Positions 15,666 to 23,962 of a DNA stretch of 64,000 nt are shown in pieces (the first letter of the stretch is position 1; every line of letters starts with the position of its first letter). A program made the position numbers and the translations under genes. Below the pieces are notes generated by a model. The model searched no databases. It had not been told where the DNA came from and was given only the letters and a program-made list of their open reading frames with translations. Source of the stretch: Flavobacteriaceae bacterium (GTDB taxonomy: Bacteria > Bacteroidota > Bacteroidia > Flavobacteriales > Flavobacteriaceae); NCBI GenBank assembly GCA_013214065.1, contig JABSPK010000003.1, forward strand, positions 1 to 64,000, in the 5' to 3' direction.

Positions 15666-16514
15666 ATGAAAAAATTACTTGTAGGTTGCTTCGTCGGCCT
15701 TTTAAGTGCAGGCCTTTGGGCACAAATGCAAACCCCGCAACCGAGCCCCTTCTCTAGGATGGAGCAGCAGGTCGGTTTGACCGAAGTTACCGTAGAATAC
15801 TCCAGACCTTCGATGCGTGGTCGTGCCGTTTTCGGTAATTTGGTTCCTTACGAGGCGCTTTGGAGAACCGGAGCGAACAAAAACACCATTGTCAGCTTTA
15901 GCGACGATGTGACCGTTCAAGGAAAGGAGCTCAAAGCCGGTAGTTATGCAATCTTTACCAAACCGGGGGAGGCCGTTTGGGAAGTGATCTTCTACAGTGA
16001 CACAGAAAATTGGGGTACCCCAAGGGAATGGGACGATTCAAAAGTCGCCGCCATTGTGAAGACCGAGGTTTTGAAAATGGAAATGCCGGTCGAGACATTC
16101 ACTATGACCATCGATGACCTCCATAACAATGGGGCCGCATTGGGAATGCTCTGGGAAAATGTGTACGTCGGGGTAAAATTCGAAGTACCGACCGTTGACA
16201 AAGCGGTCAAGAGTATCGAAGCCGTAATGGCAGGTCCGAGTGCCGGTGATTATTATTCGGCTGCTTCGTACTACTTCGCCGAAGGTAAGGATTTGGCAAA
16301 AGCCAAAGAGTGGATAGATCAAGCGGTTGCCAAAGACACCGAAGGTCGCATGTACTGGGTGATGCGTCGCCAATCACTGATCTATGCCAAAATGGGTGAT
16401 AAGGCTGGTGCTGTCAGTGCCGCCAAAAAATCCTTGGCAGCTGCTGAAAAGGCAGGTAATATGGACTATGTTAAAATGAACAAGGACTCCTTAAAAGAGT
16501 GGGGCGCTTTGTAA
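15666..16514 (+). CDS. Exported DUF2911 family protein
   Basis: A 282-residue protein of the DUF2911 family, common in Bacteroidota and of unknown function. A signal peptide ends near LWAQ. The domain (VGLTEVTVEYSRPSMRGR, FGNLVPYEALWRTGAN, AGSYAIFTKPG, WENVYVGVKFEV) covers about residues 30-180. The last 90 residues form a helical hairpin repeat (AKEWIDQAVAKD, AVSAAKKSLAAAEKAG) that reads as a TPR-like tail. The ATG at 15666 is preferred over the upstream start because it begins the signal peptide. A GNRA-loop terminator follows. Confidence 0.88.
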   Translation: MKKLLVGCFVGLLSAGLWAQMQTPQPSPFSRMEQQVGLTEVTVEYSRPSMRGRAVFGNLVPYEALWRTGANKNTIVSFSDDVTVQGKELKAGSYAIFTKPGEAVWEVIFYSDTENWGTPREWDDSKVAAIVKTEVLKMEMPVETFTMTIDDLHNNGAALGMLWENVYVGVKFEVPTVDKAVKSIEAVMAGPSAGDYYSAASYYFAEGKDLAKAKEWIDQAVAKDTEGRMYWVMRRQSLIYAKMGDKAGAVSAAKKSLAAAEKAGNMDYVKMNKDSLKEWGAL

Positions 16515-16539
16515 AAGATATAGTACAAGCACAATTTCA

Positions 16540-16564
16540 AACCCCGAGCAATCGGGGTTTTTTT
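16540..16564 (+). terminator. Terminator between the DUF2911 gene and the symporter gene
   Basis: CCCCGA (16542-16547) and TCGGGG (16552-16557) enclose a GCAA tetraloop and are followed by seven T residues. The convergent symporter gene ends at 16563, inside the T run. Confidence 0.85.
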
Positions 16565-18269
16565 ATGTCTTTATAGGGGGCTTGCCCAACAATCGGTCGA
16601 ACCCTTCAAGTAAGAGCGCGAAAAAGATGACCAAGGCACATCCGAAGGCGTTCAGCCATAAATACGACATCCAATCACGGCTCCATCCGATAATCACGAT
16701 GACCTGGGTCAAAAGCGCCGCGATGAATACCGCATTACCCCTGACGTGTTTGAAAAAGAAGGCCAACAAAAAGATGCCCAGTACATTTCCATAAAAGATC
16801 GATCCAATGATATTGACCAACTGGATCAAGTTGTCGAATAAATTCGCCACACAGGCAATGATGATGGCAATGATCCCCCAAAGCAAGGTAAAACCTTTGG
16901 TGGCCCATACATAATGTTTCTCCGTCAATGTCCGACCCACATTGCGTTTGTATAGGTCAAGGGCGGTAGTGGTCCCTAAAGCGTTCAATTCAGAGGCCGT
17001 AGACGACATGGCGGCCGATAAGATCACGGCCAACAACAGGCCTACAAGTCCGCGGGGTAGATTGTTCAAGATAAAATGGATGAACACATAATCCTTGTCA
17101 TTGGTCTCTATGCTATCGTCTGCTTGCTGGATCAAGGTGCGTGCTGCCATGCGATTGCTTTTTTCTAGGGTATTGATCCGAAGCATTTCGCTTTCAGCCA
17201 GTTCCAAAGCATGCGATTCACCCAACTTCAAAGCTGTGGCATAGTCGTTTTGCGCGGCTACTTTTTCAATTTCCAATTCGGCATGTTCCCCTTGAAGTAC
17301 GGAATACGCTTCACCCTGTTCCGAACCCATCACCGCTTCCGTGGCCGCCGGATTGAAATTTAAAGGGGAACTGTTGTACTGGTAAAAAACGAAAACCATG
17401 ACCCCGACCAAGAGAATAAAGAATTGCATGGGAATCTTGAGCAGCCCATTGAATATCAACCCGAGTTGACTTTCCTTGACCGACTTCCCTGACAAATAGC
17501 GCTGTACTTGACTTTGATCCGTTCCGAAATAGGCGAGTGCCAAAAAGAACCCTCCGGTGATCCCACTCCAAAAGGTATACCGGTTTTGGGTATCGAAATC
17601 AAAGTTCAGGATTTCAAGTTTTCCATTTGCCCCGGCGATATGGAGCGCTTGGGAAAACGATATATCGGATGGCAGGCTACCTAGAATGAAAAAAAACGCG
17701 AAAAACATCCCCACCATGATGATGAACATCTGCTGTTTCTGGGTCACGCTGACTGCCTTGGTCCCTCCGGTTACGGTGTAGGCAATGACCAATATACCAA
17801 TGATGATATTCAGCGTTCGCAGGTCCCAACCCAGAACGGCGGAAAGGATGATCGAAGGGGCGAATATGGTGATGCCGGCCGCCAACCCACGCTGGATCAA
17901 GAACAAAATGGCCGTCAGCGTACGGGTCTTAAGGTCAAAACGGCTTTCAAGCAGTTCATAAGCCGTATATACTTTCAGTTTATGGTAGATAGGGATGAAA
18001 ACCGCACAGATGACGATCATGGCCAAAGGAAGGCCAAAATAGAATTGAACGAACCCCATGCCACCATGAAAGGCTTGCCCTGGCGTCGATAGAAAGGTGA
18101 TCGCACTGGCCTGGGTCGCCATGACTGAAAGACCGATGGTCCACCATTTGGCATCCTTACCACCTTTGACATAGTCTTCAACGTTCTTACTGCCTTGGGT
18201 TTTCCAGACCCCGTAGCCAACGATAAATAGAAGGGTACATCCTAAAACGATCCAGTCGAGTATGGCCAT
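16563..18269 (-). CDS. Sodium:solute symporter (SSS family)
   Basis: A 568-residue inner-membrane transporter of the SSS family, which couples Na+ entry to solute uptake. About 14 hydrophobic segments are visible, with family features such as LSVMATQASAITFLSTPGQAF in the second helix region and SAAMSSTASELNALGTTTALDLYKR late. A soluble, Glu/Ala-rich helical insert of about 75 residues lies near residues 310-390. The substrate cannot be read from sequence. The operon partner is a large PIG-L deacetylase, so the solute may be an amino sugar or glycan product. The start lies three bases after the stop of a 32-residue membrane peptide gene. Confidence 0.93.
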   Translation of the reverse strand: MAILDWIVLGCTLLFIVGYGVWKTQGSKNVEDYVKGGKDAKWWTIGLSVMATQASAITFLSTPGQAFHGGMGFVQFYFGLPLAMIVICAVFIPIYHKLKVYTAYELLESRFDLKTRTLTAILFLIQRGLAAGITIFAPSIILSAVLGWDLRTLNIIIGILVIAYTVTGGTKAVSVTQKQQMFIIMVGMFFAFFFILGSLPSDISFSQALHIAGANGKLEILNFDFDTQNRYTFWSGITGGFFLALAYFGTDQSQVQRYLSGKSVKESQLGLIFNGLLKIPMQFFILLVGVMVFVFYQYNSSPLNFNPAATEAVMGSEQGEAYSVLQGEHAELEIEKVAAQNDYATALKLGESHALELAESEMLRINTLEKSNRMAARTLIQQADDSIETNDKDYVFIHFILNNLPRGLVGLLLAVILSAAMSSTASELNALGTTTALDLYKRNVGRTLTEKHYVWATKGFTLLWGIIAIIIACVANLFDNLIQLVNIIGSIFYGNVLGIFLLAFFFKHVRGNAVFIAALLTQVIVIIGWSRDWMSYLWLNAFGCALVIFFALLLEGFDRLLGKPPIKT

Positions 18270-18272
18270 GGG

Positions 18273-18371
18273 TCAGGTATTCGATTGCATGATGAGATAA
18301 AACAGCAAAATGTACAGGGCGTTCATGAGCAACACCAAAGTGTAGGCTTTTTTCCAAACGATTTTTGACAT
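18273..18371 (-). CDS. Small single-pass membrane peptide, 32 residues
   Basis: A very short frame filling the whole gap between the PIG-L deacetylase and the symporter. Its ATG follows the deacetylase stop with no spacer, and its TGA is three bases before the symporter ATG. The product begins with a basic stretch (MSKIVWKKAY), then a hydrophobic run of about 17 residues, then a short polar end, which is the pattern of a single-pass membrane protein with its N-terminus in the cytoplasm. It may be an accessory subunit of the symporter. I know of no named family, and the case rests on spacing and composition. Confidence 0.65.
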   Translation of the reverse strand: MSKIVWKKAYTLVLLMNALYILLFYLIMQSNT

Positions 18372-20903
18372 TTATCCTTTGATTTGGTCTTCTTTGCTGA
18401 TTTCCTTACCCAACGAAAGCATGTTGGCAAAAAGTTTATAAGCACCGGATACCCCTGCAGGAAGTTCCCTGAAAAAACTTAAACCGGTATAGATGTAGTT
18501 GCCCTTGCCATATGGTGCCACGAGCAAGCTACCTTGTTTTTGTGACTCCCCTTCATCGGCCATGGTTAAAATCGGGGTAAATTCATCACCCCATTCGTTC
18601 GGAAAATACAATCCACGTTCTTGTACCCAGCCATCGAAATCGGAGCTACTGATGGCGTTCGGAAAATTCACTAAGGCATGGTCTTTAGCCAAAATAGAGA
18701 CTTCGGCGTTCTCATCGGTGACTCGATCCCTTGATATGGTCAAGGGGTAGGGGGCAATGTTTTCGAATTGCCCGCGCCAACGGTTGGCCGTGTTGTATTG
18801 TACGATCAAATTACCGCCTTGTTCAACATAATCGAGTAAATGGTTTTGTTTGAATTTTAGGGCCTCGACCACATTGTAGGCTCGAATTCCGACAACGATA
18901 CCATCGTACTTGGCCAAGGAACCGGCTTCGATTTCATCGACGTTGATCAGATGGACTTGGTACCCGATCTGCGTCAAACTTTCCGGGACTTTGTCACCGG
19001 CTCCTACGATATAACCGATATGCTCCCCGCTTTTTTGGATGTTCAACCGGACGACTTTGGCTTTGGCATCCGACAATACGGATTGTTTTGGGATGTGGTC
19101 GTAATCGATTTCGATCAACTGCTTTCCATAGGTCATACCTCCAGATTCAACGACGGCCCTGACGAAGCCTTCACTTTCGGAAGGCGGAGGGGTTACCGTA
19201 AAATAGACGTTTTGGGTTTCCCCTTTTTGGGCGATGTCGACCTTAACGCTAGTAGGATTGACCTGCCATCCTGAAGGGAGGTCCAATCGAGCGACGCCGG
19301 AAACGTCGTTTTTTCCCGCCCGGACCTTGACGGCGACTTGTTTGGGTTGGTCATCAGCGAAAATGACCACATCGTCTTCCATCGCAGCCGTTAATTGTGG
19401 CAGCACGACAAAAGGTTCGTAAAGTTCCCCTTTGTCAGGTTTCGAATACCTATACACGACGGGTTTTTGAAAGCGAACGGTAGTGCCGTTCAAATCGAGT
19501 GTGAAAACAGCTTGGTAGGCGGCTGGGGTCTCCGGTTTCCCGATGAGATTCCGATCCCTGACATCATACATGCCCAAAGTTCCCTTTCGGTTGAGCCAAT
19601 ACGGATTGGAATAGGGTTGCGTGGTCGCGACTTGCAATTCCAAATCATAGTTTTCCTTGATGTTTTCCCCTAATTTCTTGGCTGGGGTTATTTGTGCGTC
19701 AGTCCCCTCAATGGTAATATCCTTTAATTCGAATGGACTACGACTACGGTTCAACACCTCAAAATTGATTTTTGCCGTTTCTCCTGGCACTACGGAAGCA
19801 TTTTCGGCACTTGCTTCAAGATACATTCCGGCACATGCCAAGATGATTTCCTGCAATTGTGGACTTTTCAAAGCCTTCCAATGCGCATCTTCGCTTTGTT
19901 GTAGTAATTCATAAGCCTTCACTAAATCCGGTACATGGGTCGAAGGATCGGCGAAATTGAAATCGCGTTCGACCTTATCCAAAATCGCTCCTATGGCTTT
20001 TCCGCCTTCCATTCGAGACCAAGTCGTATTGATTCCATCGAACAGGTCGGACTTGTCGTTGGGCAGATCCCCTTTCAACAATTCGATGTATTCCGATTGG
20101 CTGCCTCGGGTGGTTAATCTTCCGAATCCCTGGCATAGGTGTTGGCTACTTGCCTTGGCCGCGATTTCATTGTTCGAAAGCCCAAGACTAGGATAATAAA
20201 CACCAATATCCATTTGAAGCATTTGTGATTTATCGGCTTTCTCAAAATTTTCCCTCGAACCATAAAACCACCAGGAGGTATTGAAAAACAACCTTCTTGG
20301 CTGCCAAGGTGACGTAGCTGAGAGTTGTTCTGGATATGATTTTGGATCGTTCGCAAGATCAAAGGCCTCATGGCTCAGCATGGCCGATGCCGTGTGATGG
20401 CCATGGGTACGGCCTGGGGTCCGGTGGTCAAATCGATTGATGATGATATCGGGTTTCAATTGGCGGATGCTCCAAATCACATCGCCCAGTACTTCTTTTT
20501 CATCCCAGATTTCCAAAGTCTCTTTCGGATGTTTTGAAAAACCGAAATCATTGGCCCTGCTAAAGCGTTGTTCACCGCCATCGACACTTCGTGCCGCTAA
20601 CAGTTCTTGGGTGCGCAACACACCCAGGTACTCGCGAAGTTCGGCACCGATGAGGTTTTGGCCACCATCACCCCGGGTTAGCGAGAGATACACGGTCTGG
20701 GCTTTCACCTCATTCGATAAGTACGAGATAAGGCGTGTATTCTCATCGTCTGGGTGGGCCGCCACATAGAGTGCGGTTCCTAAAAAGTTGAGCTTTTGCA
20801 GCTCATGATGGATTTCGGTAGCGTTTCGTTGTTTGGGTCTTTGGGCGATCAGGGAGCTGTAAGAACTGACAAAAAGGAGCAGCAATGCCCAGGAAATTCG
20901 CAT
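18372..20903 (-). CDS. Large exported PIG-L (LmbE-like) family deacetylase
   Basis: An 843-residue exported protein. A signal peptide (MRISWALLLLF to LIAQ) is followed by a PIG-L zinc deacetylase domain at about residues 40-260, with AAHPDDEN and the HGHHTAS ligand block. These enzymes remove N-acetyl groups from GlcNAc-type substrates. The remaining 550 residues hold beta-sandwich parts (NFEVLNRSRSPFELKD, LPSGWQVNPTSV, as in NEW3-like domains) and a C-terminal glutamine amidotransferase-like Rossmann part (YDGIVVGIRAYN, GNLIVQYN, PYGKGNYIYTGLSFFRELP). The start is ATG 20903; the frame from 20912 uses GTG. It heads an operon with the small membrane peptide and the symporter, suggesting deacetylation of an external glycan followed by uptake. 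Confidence 0.88.
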   Translation of the reverse strand: MRISWALLLLFVSSYSSLIAQRPKQRNATEIHHELQKLNFLGTALYVAAHPDDENTRLISYLSNEVKAQTVYLSLTRGDGGQNLIGAELREYLGVLRTQELLAARSVDGGEQRFSRANDFGFSKHPKETLEIWDEKEVLGDVIWSIRQLKPDIIINRFDHRTPGRTHGHHTASAMLSHEAFDLANDPKSYPEQLSATSPWQPRRLFFNTSWWFYGSRENFEKADKSQMLQMDIGVYYPSLGLSNNEIAAKASSQHLCQGFGRLTTRGSQSEYIELLKGDLPNDKSDLFDGINTTWSRMEGGKAIGAILDKVERDFNFADPSTHVPDLVKAYELLQQSEDAHWKALKSPQLQEIILACAGMYLEASAENASVVPGETAKINFEVLNRSRSPFELKDITIEGTDAQITPAKKLGENIKENYDLELQVATTQPYSNPYWLNRKGTLGMYDVRDRNLIGKPETPAAYQAVFTLDLNGTTVRFQKPVVYRYSKPDKGELYEPFVVLPQLTAAMEDDVVIFADDQPKQVAVKVRAGKNDVSGVARLDLPSGWQVNPTSVKVDIAQKGETQNVYFTVTPPPSESEGFVRAVVESGGMTYGKQLIEIDYDHIPKQSVLSDAKAKVVRLNIQKSGEHIGYIVGAGDKVPESLTQIGYQVHLINVDEIEAGSLAKYDGIVVGIRAYNVVEALKFKQNHLLDYVEQGGNLIVQYNTANRWRGQFENIAPYPLTISRDRVTDENAEVSILAKDHALVNFPNAISSSDFDGWVQERGLYFPNEWGDEFTPILTMADEGESQKQGSLLVAPYGKGNYIYTGLSFFRELPAGVSGAYKLFANMLSLGKEISKEDQIKG

Positions 20904-20987
20904 AGTCGGCACGTTTAGTTGTTCCCAAATATAGAAAGATAAGCCCCGGAATGCGGCACATTTAGAACTTCTTTAACAGGCGATCGT

Positions 20988-21947
20988 TTAAAGACCCAAG
21001 CTGTCGCGCAGCGGAAGGAATTCGTTGGAATTCTGTCGCCAATACGGACTGATCAAGCGCTTCATTTTGGTTCCGGTCGAACGCAATACCTTAGCATTGG
21101 AGCCGTACCCACTCATGAATTCTTCCGTCCAACCTTCAATGGTATGCGGAAAGGTTGAAGTAAATTGGATCTCCAGTTTTCGTATCCCCCCTTCATACTC
21201 CAAGGTATAGGTCGAAATGCCTTCTTCGGTGGTCAATCGGGCCGTTGCATCGTAGGCACCGATTTCACGGTGTTTAAGGCGAAAGAACTCCAAAGCGGGA
21301 ATAATCGTTATTGCCCCTGTGGGCAATCCTTCAGGATCGATACGGATTTTGTTCCATATCTCGTTTTCCAACAATGCCTTGGGTAAGGAACTTTGGGTAT
21401 CGGCTTCCCCTTCAAAATATGAATGCGCCGTATAATCGAATTGCTCGCGATTGTTCAGTTGGGCATAGATATGGCCGCACCATTCTTGCATAGACAGACT
21501 GGTCTTAATAGCATGTTGATGATCCCCGACTGGGTAGAAAGTACTGCTCATGATGGAGTAGGGGTATATACCGGTCAGGTATTTTTTGGTAGCATTAAGT
21601 TTGAGAACCGGAACATTGTTCGCATTGTTTCCATCGGCTTTGACTTGCGCATCGGGTAAAAATGGTTCGGTCACGTATATCAACACCGAAGTGCCTTCCC
21701 GTAATTCTCCATATCGCGCCTGTTCCAATTTATACGAAGTGATTTCGGCATTGCCGGCATACCAGTATTTTTTGAATTCACGCGAAAGGGGTTTGGGCTC
21801 CGCTTTGACTTCAGCGATACCGGAATCCGCGCCATTTAGGGCAAGTTCTTTTTCACTTGCTGTGGTTTTGTTTTGGCAACTGCCCAAAATAAGGCCCAAC
21901 AATAAGATAATACCGGTGGATAAACGAAAGGATTGTAGCAATTTCAT
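20988..21947 (-). CDS. Lipoprotein of unknown function (downstream of maf)
   Basis: A 319-residue lipoprotein: a basic start, a hydrophobic core and the lipobox LGSC with Cys24, then a Ser/Glu-rich linker. The body starts around LSREFKKYWYAGNAEITSYKLEQARYGE and continues in long beta strands, with no catalytic motif that I recognise. Similar Bacteroidota proteins have, to my knowledge, been labelled with the name of the neighbouring Maf protein, from which this one is clearly different. The start is ATG 21945-21947. It lies 35 bases downstream of maf and is probably the last gene of that operon. Confidence 0.75.
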   Translation of the reverse strand: MKLLQSFRLSTGIILLLGLILGSCQNKTTASEKELALNGADSGIAEVKAEPKPLSREFKKYWYAGNAEITSYKLEQARYGELREGTSVLIYVTEPFLPDAQVKADGNNANNVPVLKLNATKKYLTGIYPYSIMSSTFYPVGDHQHAIKTSLSMQEWCGHIYAQLNNREQFDYTAHSYFEGEADTQSSLPKALLENEIWNKIRIDPEGLPTGAITIIPALEFFRLKHREIGAYDATARLTTEEGISTYTLEYEGGIRKLEIQFTSTFPHTIEGWTEEFMSGYGSNAKVLRSTGTKMKRLISPYWRQNSNEFLPLRDSLGL

Positions 21948-21982
21948 AGCGATCGGTTTGTGGTAAAGGTAGCTATGAAATT

Positions 21983-22591
21983 TTAGGGGGCCATATCCAT
22001 TAACGTTTTGTAAACTAACTGGGTAGGTAAGCCCACAACATTGGTATACGAACCTGAAATCGCTTCGATACCAATCAACCCCAACCATTCTTGGATGCCA
22101 TAGGCCCCCGCCTTATCGAATGGGGCACATTGTTGGATGTAGTAGTCGATTTCGGCTTGTGAAAGGGTAGCGAATTTGACCTTGGTGGTAGCGCTGACCG
22201 TTTTTTGCCCCTGTTGCCGGCTAAAACACACAGCGGTGATGACTTCGTGCCAATCGCTCGACAGTGTTTTCAACATGGCTTCGGCCTCATGACGGTCGAC
22301 TGCTTTGGCTAACGAGCGACCCTTATGCCAGACTACGGTATCGGAGGTAATCAATATTTCGTTCTTTGCCAAGTCGGCAAGATGGACGGATGCCTTGAGT
22401 TCGGCTAGATAGCTAGCGATAGCTTCGCCTTTTAATTGCTCAGGAAAATCTTCTTCAACTGGCTTGAGGCGAATTTCAAAAGGCAGTCCCAATTCTTCGA
22501 AAAAGCGTTTGCGTCTCGGGGATCCGGATGCCAAAACGATGCGGTGCCCATGCAACCGCTTTACCAATGGATGCTCAGTCATTCTTTGCAC
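21983..22591 (-). CDS. maf: Maf family nucleoside triphosphate pyrophosphatase
   Basis: A house-cleaning enzyme that hydrolyses non-canonical or modified nucleoside triphosphates; some homologues stop septum formation when overexpressed. About 202 residues, family length. The signature LASGSPRRKRFFEELG begins near residue 20, followed by ITSDTVV with the catalytic Asp and the late DKAGAYGIQEWLG block. The preceding kdsC frame overlaps the start by 17 bases (or 8 if the second ATG at 22580-22582 is used), so translation is coupled. Confidence 0.95.
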   Translation of the reverse strand: MQRMTEHPLVKRLHGHRIVLASGSPRRKRFFEELGLPFEIRLKPVEEDFPEQLKGEAIASYLAELKASVHLADLAKNEILITSDTVVWHKGRSLAKAVDRHEAEAMLKTLSSDWHEVITAVCFSRQQGQKTVSATTKVKFATLSQAEIDYYIQQCAPFDKAGAYGIQEWLGLIGIEAISGSYTNVVGLPTQLVYKTLMDMAP

Positions 22592-23102
22592 TGAAGTTGG
22601 TGTTCCAATCCCCCCTGACCTTTAAGACCTGTTCGATGATATCGCGCACACAACCTTCACCACCGTTTTTATGGGAAACATAGTCGGCAATGGCCTTAAC
22701 CTCTGCCACTGCGTTTTGTGGGCAGGTCGCCAAAGCCACTTTTTGCATTGGGGGAATGTCGGGCAGGTCGTCACCCATATAGACCGTTTCGGAAGGGTCG
22801 ATCCCATGCTTGGCCAAAAATTCCTGAAGGGGTTCGGTCTTGTGATGGGCCCCGAGATAAATATCGGTAACCCCTAATCCTTCTAGGCGTTTTCGGACCC
22901 CCTCATTGCTGCCACCGGAAATAATGCAGACTTTATACCCCTTCATAAGGGCGGTTTTCAGTGCATACCCATCCTTTACGTTCATCTTGCGGAGCATTTC
23001 GCCTTCTGTGGTTATCAGCAAACTACCATCGGTAAACACCCCATCGACGTCGAAGATGAAGGTTGAAATCCCATTGAGGTATTCTTTATAGTTTTTTTTC
23101 AT
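22575..23102 (-). CDS. kdsC: KdsC-like 3-deoxy-D-manno-octulosonate 8-phosphate phosphatase (HAD)
   Basis: A 175-residue HAD phosphatase without cap domain, as in KdsC, which releases Kdo from Kdo 8-phosphate for lipopolysaccharide core synthesis. The nucleophile motif is FDVDGVFTDG with Asp18 and Asp20, and GDDLPDIPPM is the late acidic motif. KdsC works as a tetramer whose neighbours supply the cap. The best alternative is another HAD-IIIA sugar phosphatase. It overlaps both its neighbours by 17 bases, so the group DUF2520-kdsC-maf-lipoprotein is one operon. Confidence 0.85.
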   Translation of the reverse strand: MKKNYKEYLNGISTFIFDVDGVFTDGSLLITTEGEMLRKMNVKDGYALKTALMKGYKVCIISGGSNEGVRKRLEGLGVTDIYLGAHHKTEPLQEFLAKHGIDPSETVYMGDDLPDIPPMQKVALATCPQNAVAEVKAIADYVSHKNGGEGCVRDIIEQVLKVRGDWNTNFSAKND

Positions 23103-23847
23103 ATTCCTGTTTGATCGATTCGCTCAAAATGCGATATATCTTTTGATGTTCGGGTTCTTGCAATTGGTTTAAGTGGGTCTCCATGGTCACTGAATCCGCA
23201 CGACGTGCTGGTCCGGTCTGAGCTGCTCTCGGTCCTATTTCCAAGGCCTTACATACGGTTTCTTGTACCAAGGGCCCCAAAAGGTCAAAAGGCAGTTCGG
23301 CTTCGCGCAACACCTTTTCACCAAGGCCAAGTAAATGGTTTGTAAAGTTATTTGCAAATACAGCGGCCAAATGTAATTTTCGGCGTTGTTGCGAATGGAC
23401 CTTATGCACCGAATCGGAAAGGGCATTGGCCAATTCAAGCAAAAGATCTTCGTCGCTCGGATGCAGGGCTTCGACGCATATCGGGATGTTTTGAAACACC
23501 ATCGGTTGACCCTTTGAAAAAGTCTGAAGCGGATAAAAAACCCCTTTTCTTTGCGGTAGCAGTACTTCCATTGGGGTGTTGCCCGAGGTATGTACGACCA
23601 AGCCTTTTCTTGCTTTCACATGTTCGGAGACTTCGGCAATGGCCCTGTCACTGACCGCAATACAATAGATGTCGGCCTCGATGATCGTCTTGGGATCGGA
23701 AGTAAAGCGCAGCTGGTCGAATTGAGATCGCTCCTCGCTCTTTGGGCGCCCGAACACCTGTCTAACCTCGAAGTCTTTACATGCCTCGATAGCGGTGAAA
23801 AGATGTTGTGCCAGATTGCCCGTTCCTAAGATTACGATTGAGCGCAT
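23086..23847 (-). CDS. Rossmann-like and DUF2520 domain protein
   Basis: A 253-residue protein with an N-terminal NAD(P)-binding Rossmann domain (IVILGTGNLAQHLF at residues 4-17) and a C-terminal all-helical DUF2520 domain (LHLAAVFANNFTNHLLGLGE). The architecture resembles pyrroline-5-carboxylate reductase and 6-phosphogluconate dehydrogenase-like enzymes, but no substrate is known. The start at 23845-23847 is chosen because the Rossmann strand begins immediately; the longer frame adds eight unconserved residues. It is the first gene of the operon leading to kdsC, maf and the lipoprotein. Confidence 0.85.
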   Translation of the reverse strand: MRSIVILGTGNLAQHLFTAIEACKDFEVRQVFGRPKSEERSQFDQLRFTSDPKTIIEADIYCIAVSDRAIAEVSEHVKARKGLVVHTSGNTPMEVLLPQRKGVFYPLQTFSKGQPMVFQNIPICVEALHPSDEDLLLELANALSDSVHKVHSQQRRKLHLAAVFANNFTNHLLGLGEKVLREAELPFDLLGPLVQETVCKALEIGPRAAQTGPARRADSVTMETHLNQLQEPEHQKIYRILSESIKQEYEKKL

Positions 23848-23962
23848 GGTCAAAAGTACGAACTTGCCCACGGATTAACATTTTTGTTCAACGTTTTAAT
23901 CGTTGGGGAGCTGATAGGAAACCCAAAAAGGCCGTATTTTTGCATCCCAAAGATCACGGGGC

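Noticed and set aside
23934-23945. TATTTTTG box before the cytochrome c maturation gene as a promoter
   Set aside because: The -7 match is good, but no TTG lies within the allowed spacing, so it is not listed as a feature.
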